Source of the DNA: Owenia fusiformis
Taxonomy: Eukaryota; Annelida; Polychaeta; Sabellida; Oweniidae
NCBI GenBank assembly: GCA_903813345.2
Contig: CAIIXF020000009.1
Coordinates: forward strand, 22,781,759-22,845,758
Length of the DNA: 64,000 bases
Reading direction: 5' to 3'
Part shown: positions 1-9,633 of the stretch, in pieces
Layout: each line of letters starts with the position of its first letter
Position numbering within the stretch: position 1 is the first letter of the stretch
Made by a program: the position numbers and the translations under genes
Notes under the pieces: generated by a model
Databases searched by the model: none
What the model was told of the DNA's origin: nothing
Seen by the model: the letters and a program-made list of their open reading frames with translations, nothing else

Positions 1-620
1 TGAACATGTGGGTTCAGTTCTGAAAAACAGGGTATAGGAACTGATGGACGAAGAGCCTCTTGAAAAAAGTTACAGTGAGGATGTATTTCTGAATAATTTG
101 AGGAAAGTGCTTAGAGGATTATGCAATGCTACACCTTTATCTGAATTTTCATTGAAATCATATCCGTCCAGATAAGCTGCTGTTTGAGCAGCAACTGGCA
201 GTCATACCAACTACTAAGATTCAGCTGTAAATCTGTAAAATTACATGATATAAAGCTGACATTTCTCAGGTAACTCCAGAATTAAATTGTCTTTAAAATG
301 ACATATGACACACCATGTAATATTAAGTACTTTTTGCTGTAGAGGGGGGTGCCGTTGTTTTTTGACACCCTGTACACTAGTTACAATTTTACTTTCTTAC
401 AGGATTGTTGTCATGTAACTCTCGACCCAACAGCCAGTGTAACAATGGCAGACCTGCGCAGGTGATGATAGATAAGATACTAACTCTTGTAGTATAAGTT
501 ACATGTTTATATACTAACTGACCTTCTGAATGTGGAATCAATGGATGCAATGGACTTGATGCAATATTAGACTTTCAAATACGGAAAATACTATTAGTGA
601 AAATAGTGATTGAAATCAGC
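1..620. other. Non-coding flank, no gene seen
   Basis: No convincing exon or RNA gene is visible. A run at about 344-376 (a G tract followed by a TGACACCCTGTA end) resembles one end of the CAGGGTGTC-type TA-flanked MITE found intact at 11110-11351. No partner end was found, so it may be a truncated copy. Confidence 0.4.
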
Positions 621-1014
621 AAAGGACGATTCTCGGTTTGGAGAACAGTCTCCTGGGCTAATAATTTTTTTCATGAAAAATATAGAAATATTACCCAAAT
701 TAAACTATGAATATTCAAAAGAGGACATTTAAATCTACAAGATGTAAAAATAACAAATTGGTCTGAAGCAGGGGTAACGCTCAATCAGACCGATTCAATA
801 AAATACAAGTCTCGATTTGGGGAAAGAAGTTCATCAGTGTACTGCGCTAATATCTTTTTGCGAAAAATCTAGAAATATTACCCAAATTAAATTATGACTA
901 TTCAAAAGAAGACATTCAAATCTATATTATCTAAAAAAATCAAATTTGTCCGAAGCAGGGATAATGGTCATTTAGATTGATGAACTTCGTTCTCCAAACC
1001 GAGAATCGTTCTTT
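621..1014. mobile_element. Small inverted-repeat element with internal duplication
   Basis: The ends are inverted repeats of 25 bp (621-645 and 990-1014) that match at 24 positions; the shared core reads ATTCTCGGTTTGGAGAA. Inside, a block at about 656-778 is repeated directly at 844-964, with the words TAGAAATATTACCCAAATTAAA and GAAGCAGGG in both. A third, weaker copy of the end sequence lies near 812-826. There is no coding capacity, and no clear target duplication could be read, so the superfamily is unknown. It is best described as a non-autonomous DNA element made of two tandem units. Confidence 0.65.
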
Positions 1015-2272
1015 GTAATTCTTCGCATATTACAACCAAAGTACATGTATTTTAATTTGGGATAGTGGATGGAGAGCTCTCTCCAATTGAAACAATGGAA
1101 TAAGAGTCAATGCAACAGGTATGCTATATTTTAGTATACATGCATGCTATACCATATATGTATTATTAGTGATTACAAATGCCTTATACTTTGATCTGCA
1201 AAAGGCTTATCTGTAACAAGGAGTCGAAGAAAGACTTTACTGAAATTGTATATTATCTTGTCATATTGAAATGATAAAATGTATATCCATACAGTGTATG
1301 CATGTATAGGTTTTTATACATTTTATAATTGTATACGGTACTGTAAATCTAGAAAATATTGTGTTTATGACATTTTGGCAAAATTAAAAATTGAATATGT
1401 AGAATTCAACATTCACTAATAATAATAAATAGCTTAGTACTTGATGCACATACATGTTATTAAGTATTCACAAAAACAAATAACATTCAAATAAATGGAT
1501 CAAGCTACCTTACCCACTTATAAATTCAGATTTGTTAGGCAATATTAAAATGCTGTTGCACACAGTTTTTCAAACTGTAAACAATAGGTTTACAGCCTAC
1601 AATTAAGTGTGACATGAACAAAAATGTATATAACCCATGGAAATGTCTTCATATAATTTTCATAATTGCAAAATTTAGTCACATGAAATTCACTAGGCTT
1701 ACAATACTGAAATATTGAACCCCTCAAATATTGAAACATAAATTGTAACATGTAATTGGAAATGAAATTCACATGTAATGCAATTAAGACAGATAACACG
1801 AACAACATATACGATTTCTAGCTGGCAATTTGAATATGAAATTACAAATTTACATTTGATATTAAATCTTGATTATTCAGCTGCTTTAATTTCCCACATA
1901 CTCGTAAATTATTGATATGATATGTCAATCCTTTTGTTAATTTTTGTTTATGTGAATTGCTTTGTTTTCTATGTGTTTCTCATACATTATTATTGTAATG
2001 CTAATACAATTGGTAAAATTAAAAAGTAAACATGTGTACATGTATATCATACAATACATTTGTATTCTTTCATCATATTTTTATTATGTTTCCCGTCGAT
2101 TTCCACATTTTATCTGTGTGATAAAATTGATACAATCAAATATAACTTATAGTTATATTTCTGTATACAGCTATGTCTATGTAATAAAATTCAGTTGATA
2201 TGAACAGAAAATTGAAATAATGAAATATATGACATGAATATATATATATAAGTACATGTACAAGTGTTTCAT
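1015..2272. other. Non-coding, 3' flank of the GT92 gene
   Basis: AT-rich sequence with no supported exon. Short open frames here have no protein-like composition. The right part probably includes the 3' UTR of the minus-strand GT92 gene. Confidence 0.4.
2080..2085 (-). promoter_or_regulatory. Candidate poly(A) signal of the GT92 gene
   Basis: TTTATT on the plus strand reads AATAAA on the minus strand, about 190 bases after the stop codon. Another AATAAA overlaps the stop codon itself (2272-2277), which is less likely to be used. The choice is inference from position. Confidence 0.35.
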
Positions 2273-3709
2273 TTATTCTACTGTATCCTTGCCATCGTCA
2301 TTATATACAGCATTACAATATTTTACTGCTTTTAGATACGCAATTGCATATTTGGGTTCTAATTTTGTTTTGTGTATAGACATAGAGTCATCTGGCTGTA
2401 TGGTTGAACAATCTTCATGCTCATCTTGTTGGCAGTTTCTGAAGTGGTGTACCAAACATGTTTCCTCAGGTACATTTACTATCATACACTCCTCTTGGAC
2501 CTTGGCCACATGGTGGATTCCCATCTCATATACCCTCTCTGGCTTCACAATACATTTTGTCCTAAATGGGTTGATTTTAGTTCGGCCAATACTGGACATT
2601 GTAATTAAAGGTTTTATGCCCTTTGGCCTACTTATAGATGGTGGAAATATTGCAGATTTGAATACATACCCAGCTGGGGGCTTATTGTCTTCTATGGCTA
2701 TTGAGGATACCATTTTATTCCATGTGAGTTCAGTTTTTGGCACAATGAATTCATCAAGATCATTAAATGCCAAATATTTACTCTTAAACATATTGCTATA
2801 TAGACAATGCTGAATCGAGAGGAGCTGACCATAGTAGTGGATATCTTCCTTACTCACAGGGACATTCCAGTCATACAGTGTCAACTTTTCAGCTTCTTCA
2901 TATGACTCTAAAACACATTGTAAGTCCTCGTTAATGATCCTATCGGTTTCTTCGCCCCTAAAGATGTACATGTAGAAATGGTCAGCTCCTAGAATTGTTG
3001 TCATCTCTAAAAATTCAACGAGTTTCTGTCTGGTGATTTTATCCCATATATTGAAAATAGGTGGCACACAAACTCCAAATTCATGCCGTGCGGGCCCATC
3101 GTGAAAATGTTCTAATGGCACTGCAACAGCCAAATCTTTCTCAAAGTCTTTACTTTTGGACATGTGTACCTCAGTTGCTTTAGCAATGAGATTATAAGAC
3201 CACTTAGGTATTTTACATGATAGAAAAAATCCACCAAATATATTTGAGTGATTTTCACTAAATTCATAAACAGTTGAATTCATGCGAATAACTTTCCCAT
3301 TGGCCATATTAATGTAACAATATATGGGATGGCGGTCATCTGGTTGATGAATATGCTGGGTTGTTTTTAAAATTGTTAATACACGAACATAATGAACATC
3401 TTGTCGAGTGTCCAAATATCCTGTTAGAAAATAAGTTCGATGATCCAGCTTTATAAATTCAAAGTTATTCAACCCTGCCTTGTAATCGGATTGGTCGATA
3501 AATTGTTCTTCAGAATCTTCAGTGTTCTCCACTGGATTAAGATCCATTTTAGCATTCTTGCTGCGCCAGTGGGAGACATTTTCTACATGTTGTTGAGATG
3601 TACGGTAAAGCACATACATGAGGATGATACCACTAATGTACACAACCAAGAATCCTAATCCGACATCACTCCACTTGATACGCATTTTCCTGCCGAGCTT
3701 TATAGCCAT
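2273..3709 (-). CDS. GT92-family glycosyltransferase, type II membrane protein
   Basis: An uninterrupted 478-codon reading frame. A short basic cytosolic tail is followed by one membrane segment (about residues 16-35), then a lumenal stem and a catalytic domain: a type II Golgi enzyme layout. Family hallmarks of GT92 (former DUF23) are visible: FGVCVPPIF at 211-219, a helix LVEFLEMTTILGADHFYMY at about 230-248, YYGQLLSIQHCLY at about 292-304, and the metal-binding acidic motif NDLDEF at 316-321. Late His-rich motifs GIHHV (397-401) and LVHHF (419-423) also fit. Possible N-glycosylation sites are N44, N144 and N153. Known GT92 members include C. elegans and plant galactosyltransferases that extend fucose or galactan acceptors; the substrate here cannot be told. 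The coding part has no intron, so the start at 3709 is the first Met of the frame and precedes the membrane segment directly. The length is usual for the family. Confidence 0.9.
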   Translation of the reverse strand: MAIKLGRKMRIKWSDVGLGFLVVYISGIILMYVLYRTSQQHVENVSHWRSKNAKMDLNPVENTEDSEEQFIDQSDYKAGLNNFEFIKLDHRTYFLTGYLDTRQDVHYVRVLTILKTTQHIHQPDDRHPIYCYINMANGKVIRMNSTVYEFSENHSNIFGGFFLSCKIPKWSYNLIAKATEVHMSKSKDFEKDLAVAVPLEHFHDGPARHEFGVCVPPIFNIWDKITRQKLVEFLEMTTILGADHFYMYIFRGEETDRIINEDLQCVLESYEEAEKLTLYDWNVPVSKEDIHYYGQLLSIQHCLYSNMFKSKYLAFNDLDEFIVPKTELTWNKMVSSIAIEDNKPPAGYVFKSAIFPPSISRPKGIKPLITMSSIGRTKINPFRTKCIVKPERVYEMGIHHVAKVQEECMIVNVPEETCLVHHFRNCQQDEHEDCSTIQPDDSMSIHKTKLEPKYAIAYLKAVKYCNAVYNDDGKDTVE

Positions 3710-4457
3710 TACGTCATGGAAATAGTTGATTTAAATTGCTGCATTTTTTTTACTTGAATAAATGAATGAATAATTAGATTGTTAATTTTATTTACTGAGT
3801 CATTTCAAACGATGTTTTTTGAATTAAGTAACAATTTGTTTACAATAACCTTGTTGTGAAAGTGTACTAAATCAGTCTCTAATGTCAGTATCTGTTCCGT
3901 AATGCAATATATAGATGATGTGCAGCATCCATAAATTTGTTTCATGAGTTTTTATATGCTCACTTACATAGATTGATTGCAATTGCGGCTTATTATTGCA
4001 TTGTATTATTAATAATATTTGCAGTACAGTTCTCTATCTGTGTGTGAACTGTACATGTGTTAAGGCAAAATGATTTCATTATTAATTTCATTTTGTATAT
4101 TACCCCTTTATTGAATACATTTATTGATAATCGAGATAGATAATTAGAGATAGAAAGCAACTTTTTGCCACAGTTTTTCAAAATCTCTCACTCATATCGT
4201 CACGACATCTGAAGTTCAAAAAGATTGACTCATGTCTTATGTGCTGTACTATAGTAAACTGCTTTAACAAAAACATTTTCAGTAGCCTAAATTGGTCATA
4301 ATTAATTACACTTCAGTCAAATCTTCTCTTCTCTGAAAGCGTTCATTTTGTTAAGTTTCAGTTTAGATTTTATTTCTACCCACACCTGTGAGTAGTATAA
4401 ATACATATACAATATACATGTAATACAAAATTGATACAATATCTAATGACAGTTATA
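3710..4457. other. Upstream region of the GT92 gene
   Basis: No exon recognised. This should hold the promoter and 5' UTR of the minus-strand GT92 gene. The stretch at about 4330-4457, read on the minus strand, follows on from the LINE tail at 5535-5815 if the mariner between them is removed, so it is probably the 3' end of that LINE. Confidence 0.4.
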
Positions 4458-5534
4458 CGAGGGTTGTCCCAAAAATAATGCACTATATGCTCTAACTTTC
4501 TTTGATATTTTTCAATTCAGCTGAAATTTTGTGTATATAACAATTGAAGTTTTATCTATGTTATCCTGAAGTTTCAGCATCGAACATTGATATTAAGTCT
4601 TAATATGGTTGCTATAGCAACATGGGGGTAGGGGTGGGCGGGGCAGGTACCAATTTTTCTAATTATGAAAAGATCCAAAGTGTTATTCTATTAATATTTC
4701 TTTCTTTTAAATGATCAAAATGTTTGGGAAATTGTTAAATTTATTCAGCATGATGTTAATTAAGTACAAATAATGACATTTAGCACTGTGATGTCATAAT
4801 ACCACAGTTCAGTAGTCACAAATTCAAATACAGTCACAGTCAAGAAATTGCAAAAATGGCTGCAATTCTTACCTGATAACAGAAGGCCTTGCGTTTGGTG
4901 GCCTAATTTCATACTTCACTTAGACTCACAAGCACGCAAAACGTATGCTACCATGAAGAAAGTATAAAAGGAGTATATACCAGATGGAACTACAATTATG
5001 AGGTGGCAGAAGAGATTTAAAAGAGATGACTGGACCCTGGATGACAACTCCAAACATGGGAGGCAATAACTCCACAAGTCACAGTGGAAGAAATTGCCAA
5101 GAGTGTTTGACTTGAGAGGCATCAAAAGTACATAACATGCTAAAAGGGCAATATTTTGAGAAAATGTGAAATGGGACACTGTGCAATATACATCCATTAA
5201 ATCTAGAATGTGCTCATAGTAGTTTAGTATCTTAAAATGTATTTTTGAGCATACTTCTTATAGCTACACAAAATGGTATTTGTTGATTAATAATTTCATA
5301 ATTTCATATTTTCAATTTTTTATTTCTTTTGACGTGACTGTATAACCTGCCCCACCCTACCCAAACTCACCAACTTGATTTTATTATAACATTAATATAG
5401 TTTTATCAGTCAGCATGAAGATTTGTAGAATAATCAAAATGTCTCTAAGGAACATTTACTGAAAATGTCATGGAAAAATATTAATTATTGATAAAGTTAG
5501 AGCATATAGTGCATTACTTCTGGGACAACCCTCG
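4458..5534 (+). mobile_element. Degenerate mariner-like transposon
   Basis: Perfect-to-near-perfect terminal inverted repeats of about 40 bp: CGAGGGTTGTCCCAAAAATA at the left and its complement, with one small difference, at the right (about 5495-5534). Both are bounded by TATA, consistent with a TA target. Inside, about 4943-5066 on the plus strand translates, with one stop, to a mariner N-terminal helix-turn-helix piece: EYIPDGTTIMRWQKRFKRDD followed by WTLDDNSKHGR. The rest of the transposase is not recognisable and the element at about 1.08 kb is short for an autonomous mariner, so it is dead. It lies directly against the LINE tail at 5535-5815 and splits that LINE. Confidence 0.85.
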
Positions 5535-5815
5535 TATAGTTTAATCCTTTGAAAATACTTTGTAAAAATTTACTTAGTTGAATATTATACCTTTTGTTCG
5601 TAAATAGTTCAGTTAATTTATACATATTTGGCCTGTTTTGGAAGTATGGTTTTAAATATTTCTCCCTTTGATCTTTAAATAATAAACATTCTAGTATAAA
5701 ATGATATTCATCACCTAATTTGTTACAATGTTTACATATTCGTGAATGTCTTGGTATGTTATTGTACCTTCCAATTTCTATTGGTAAATTATGATTTGAC
5801 ATCCTGAATTATTTT
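5535..5815 (-). pseudogene. LINE (non-LTR retrotransposon) ORF2 C-terminal remnant
   Basis: Minus-strand translation reads LPIEIGRYNNIPRHSRICKH then CNKLGDEYHFILEC, the zinc-knuckle-like C-x2-C-x(n)-H-x4-C tail that follows reverse transcriptase in many invertebrate LINEs, then KDQREKYLKPYF. Upstream a stop precedes the Arg-Met-Ser start of the readable part, and downstream the frame runs into the mariner terminal repeat at 5534. Only about 90 residues of an ORF2 of roughly 900-1000 residues remain. The clade cannot be assigned by eye. Confidence 0.75.
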
Positions 5816-6829
5816 GTCACGTACAGACGTATGCTCAATGGGTGATGGAGATAAGATTCAAAGTTAATATTGGTCTTAATTGCCTTGTATAAATGATATG
5901 TAAGACTTACAGACTGTGCCACTTTAATATAAAGAAAGTAAATACTATGTGAATGACTTCTTATGTGACATCATATTATGATGTTCTAATATGTGTAAAA
6001 TGTAATGGACATTGTTGTTAGAGACAACATTCTGTATTGAATAGTTGCCATGATGTATTTTGCAGGGAGCATGATTCATTGGTAAAGCTGTCAATCCCCT
6101 GAAACAATTCAATTATCATACCTGAATGTTTCATTTTATTTTTAAATTTTATTGGCAGTTTTTGTGTTTTGTTCATTTAATTGTCATTCTCAATACTTTC
6201 AATATTCTTGAAGACAATGAATACCAAGAAGTAATGTCTGACTTTCTACTCTTTACTTCTTTTAAGGCTTTTAACTACCTTTTAGACTAATCCTACTCTG
6301 TTCATATGTCATGTTGAGGATAAGTTTGATACAAACAAACATATTGTTTTTGCAATTTAATTAAAAAGCAACATGATACTACAATGCAACACAGAATATA
6401 TGACCCTCTAAATTTGGAATAATCTTTCAATGATTATTCAATTTGGGACAGGAAACATGATTATTTCATACCAAAAATAAGTTGGTTGAAGATTTCCAAT
6501 CTAGAGGGTGTATGTTTCTAGTAAGGGTACCGACTGTCTGTGTTTGAACCTATTGATAAAATATTGATTATTTTAGCATAGAATAATTAAAATGAGTCCA
6601 TCATTTAACTGTTATTGTCAGAGCAAAAAGTTTCTATGTTTTTACAATGCGAGTTCATCAAATATTTATATCATTTTTTGTCGAGTTTATTCCCATTGTT
6701 CAAATGAGAACATACCAATAGTACTACAATAACTGTACATCTCAATAAAAAAGTAAACTACATTCTGTATGTATGATCCAGACATTGATCAATAAATAGT
6801 CACTGTAATAACTAGATAACAGCAACACC
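5816..6829. other. Non-coding intergenic stretch
   Basis: No gene, RNA or clear repeat structure seen. Confidence 0.35.
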
Positions 6830-7420
6830 AAGGTGTAGCAAATGCCGATCAGCCATTGCTGCCATTTTTGGAAATGGCTGCCAATTAGCCAAATTGTCAT
6901 TAGACAGTGTAATATTCTTTTAAGTATTCCCATGTAAAAGTTCAACAAAATCATTCCACTACTTTTTCAGTTATAGAAAATAAACTAAAATAACACACAC
7001 AAGAATGGCCACCAATTTTTAAGATTGCTGCTTATGAGCAAAATGTCATTGGAAAGTATTATACTAATATGTATCAAAGTATTCAATTTAAAATTATTTC
7101 AACAAATAATTATTTTTCCAGTTATCGCAAAAACTTAAAATAACACACGTAAAATGTTCACTTTTTCTTTAAAATGGCCACTTACAAGCCAAATTGTCAT
7201 AAGAAAGTGTAATATGCTACACGAAGTAGTCATATATAAAGTCTCAACAAAATCGCTGCTTTTCGAGTTATAGGAAACAAATTGAAAATAACAGACATAA
7301 AATTCGCGAAACTTTTTCAAAATGATCACTTACTAGCCAAATTATCATAAGACAGTGAACCATAGTGATGAGTATTCACATATCAAATATGAACAAAATT
7401 ACTCCAGTACTTTTCATGCA
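6830..7420. repeat. Diverged tandem repeat, about 148-bp period, four units
   Basis: The word AGCCAAATTGTCATNAGA recurs at about 6887, 7036, 7186 and 7334, a spacing of 148-149 bases. Each unit goes on with AGTGTAATA, a CAACAAAAT box and a GAGTTATAG-like box. The copies differ by many substitutions, so this is an old satellite-like array. A related fragment with ATATAAACAAAATTTTTTGAGTTA follows at about 7636-7670. Confidence 0.7.
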
Positions 7421-8264
7421 AAAAAATTGTCAAATTAATCGTGCAACAACCATTTTTAAGGAAGTTAGATTAGATTATCAAATTGTTTAATCAATTTCCT
7501 ATGTGATATTTTGCATTTAAGACATATGTCTGTTACAGTTTTATATGTTGTACCTAAAATACTGACACAAAAATGTTGGCCATTTTGAAACTGGTGGCCA
7601 TTTTGAAAATTGGGTTTCCAGCAGAATACATGTAAAATATAAACAAAATTTTTTGAGTTATTGCCTGGATGGACAAACGGACAGACCCATTCTCTATATC
7701 CTCCAAACTTTATTCGATGGAATAATAGAAGGATAGATAACTATTAGAATAATTGTGATTTAACTTAAACATGAGATTAGACAGAAACAATTGACTCCCT
7801 ATTGATTTCATATTCATGTCTAGCATTATTATCTTGTTGATACGTTTATTCCTATGTAGCATATCAGTGGGAATTGCTCCAGCTTTATGTATATTAGTTG
7901 TTATAGTCATCTTGACATAGTCGGTGAACTGGAAATGACAGTTATAATGCAAGGATTTAATGGAGTGTAACACAATGTTAGAAAAAATGTTATAATGTTT
8001 ACACTTTTGAAGGTTTCAAGTAATTTACATTCAGTTTTAGAAGGGTAATGTTTGTATTGTCATTAGTTAGGTATGAATAGTTTTCCATGTGCCATCTTTT
8101 TAATCAGTTTCATATTTTTTATTATAAACTATTATTTGAGTTTTAACTAGTTATCTGACGTAAACAGTTTTCTTTTGTCATACATATTTGCTTTATTTAA
8201 TTTAGTTACTATAGTTACAAAAACAAAACAATAATTCAAAATATGATAATTAACAAAGCACCAC
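7421..8264. other. Non-coding intergenic stretch
   Basis: Contains the loosely related fragment of the 148-bp repeat and otherwise nothing recognised. It separates the repeat array from the probable 3' end of gene A. Confidence 0.35.
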
Positions 8265-8270
8265 TTTATT
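8265..8270 (-). promoter_or_regulatory. Candidate poly(A) signal of gene A
   Basis: TTTATT on plus is AATAAA on minus, about 1.1 kb after the gene A stop. A T/G-rich run lies just beyond on the minus strand, as expected for a downstream element. Inference from position; other AATAAA words lie closer to the stop, for example near 8996. Confidence 0.4.
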
Positions 8271-9365
8271 CTATCAGTTGTAGACAGTTAACTCCATGAG
8301 CCATAGCATAAAACACAACGCAACAATACAGTCGCAATATTCTCAAATCTCCTATATACAACATGGCAGTGACGTGATATCTTAGTTATACACTAGCTGA
8401 CATAGCAACAACACAACTCTATATATATTTACTCATAATACTCTAGTCTATGATGTCATACTTCACTAGTATTGCACTTTGTCGGCCGCATCTCAAAAAC
8501 AGTCCTAGTTCGTTGAATATAATGACATTCCAATCCTATCTTTTTAAAATATCACACTAGAAGTATATACTCTTCTTTAATAAAAAAAAATCCATACATC
8601 TTTTTGAAACTCCACTTTGGCAGTCAGCTTTTGCTATTAATGCTGCTTAACTGTGTATAACATATTTTATCACATTCTTGAGCTATGTTTATGAGTAACA
8701 TCAATACTTTAAATATTTTCTTTCAGATTTAATAATTTAAAGGTAAATATATTATTATGTAGAAATGAGATATATACAAAAAATTGCATAGTGTAAATAA
8801 GAGTAACAAGTGACTAGGTAACACCCTTACATACTACTTTCTTAAATAAGAAAAACTTCGTAGCAGCTATATGGCTACCCATCATTGCTATAGCAACCAT
8901 TATGGAAACATATTTCCATAGCAACCATGATGATAACATATTGCATCACATGACATATTGCACTCGTTTTAATCATTACTGTTACAAAAATGTTTTTTTA
9001 TTACATTTCGTTGGAAATAAAAAAAGTTTCTATAACAACGATCATGGGCAACATGTTGCCATAGCAACCACTTCAGTCTGTACTTTAGCAGCCATGATGG
9101 TATTGAAGATGTTTCTGTAGCAACCATGATGTTTCTATAGCAGTGCTTTGGCAAATCCAACCCTGTGCATTGTGGAAGTGCGAAAACGCTGCGCTGGTGC
9201 TGATACACCCATTGTATCCATAAAACAATCATGTCACAAATGTTACATTCTCAAGGAGGACTCAGATTGTCTCATATCCATCCCGTCTTAACATTGTTAA
9301 AATCCATTCCGAAAAGTTCTAAAAGCAATGTGTGATTGTCCCCAGGCAGAGTGAGGTTTCAGGAT
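8271..9365 (-). other. Probable 3' UTR of gene A
   Basis: No reading frame of interest. About 8880-9140 is rich in dispersed copies of ATAGCAACCATGATG-like words, a local degenerate repeat. Assignment as 3' UTR follows only from its place between the gene A stop and the candidate poly(A) signal. Confidence 0.4.
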
Positions 9366-9633
9366 CTAAAAGTCTGAAGCTCCGTAATCTCCTTGCAGAC
9401 CTACATTCTGCATGTTATGTTCTAGGTTCCTCATGCTCTGAGATTGAGGCTGATACCCTGCAGGGGAGTGTTGCTGTTGGGCAGGGGAGTGCTGCTGCTG
9501 GTTCTCTGGCAGCCCATACCCCATGGGCTTCTGGGCATGGCCCTCTTGTTCTTGTAATAAGGCGTAAGTTGCAGAGGTGGCAGGAGAAAATGGCTGCCCT
9601 TTCTTTGGTGCAAAACCTGGAGCACTGGTCACC
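9366..9633 (-). CDS. Gene A exon 7 (C-terminus)
   Basis: Acceptor TGCTTCAG at 9634 side; entry in phase 2. Encodes a Gln/Pro-rich tail with APKKGQPFSPATSATYALLQ, which may be a decayed form of the SF..LQ motif seen in gene B, and ends DYGASDF-stop. The last four residues fit a class I PDZ ligand. Confidence 0.88.

Noticed and set aside
2256-2813. 185-codon plus-strand open frame
   Set aside because: Antisense to the well-supported GT92 gene; no domain or protein-like pattern.
5700-5750. CxxC...H...C pattern as a LIM zinc finger for gene A
   Set aside because: Spacing and context match the LINE ORF2 tail, it is beyond the gene A stop, and the full eight-ligand LIM pattern is absent.
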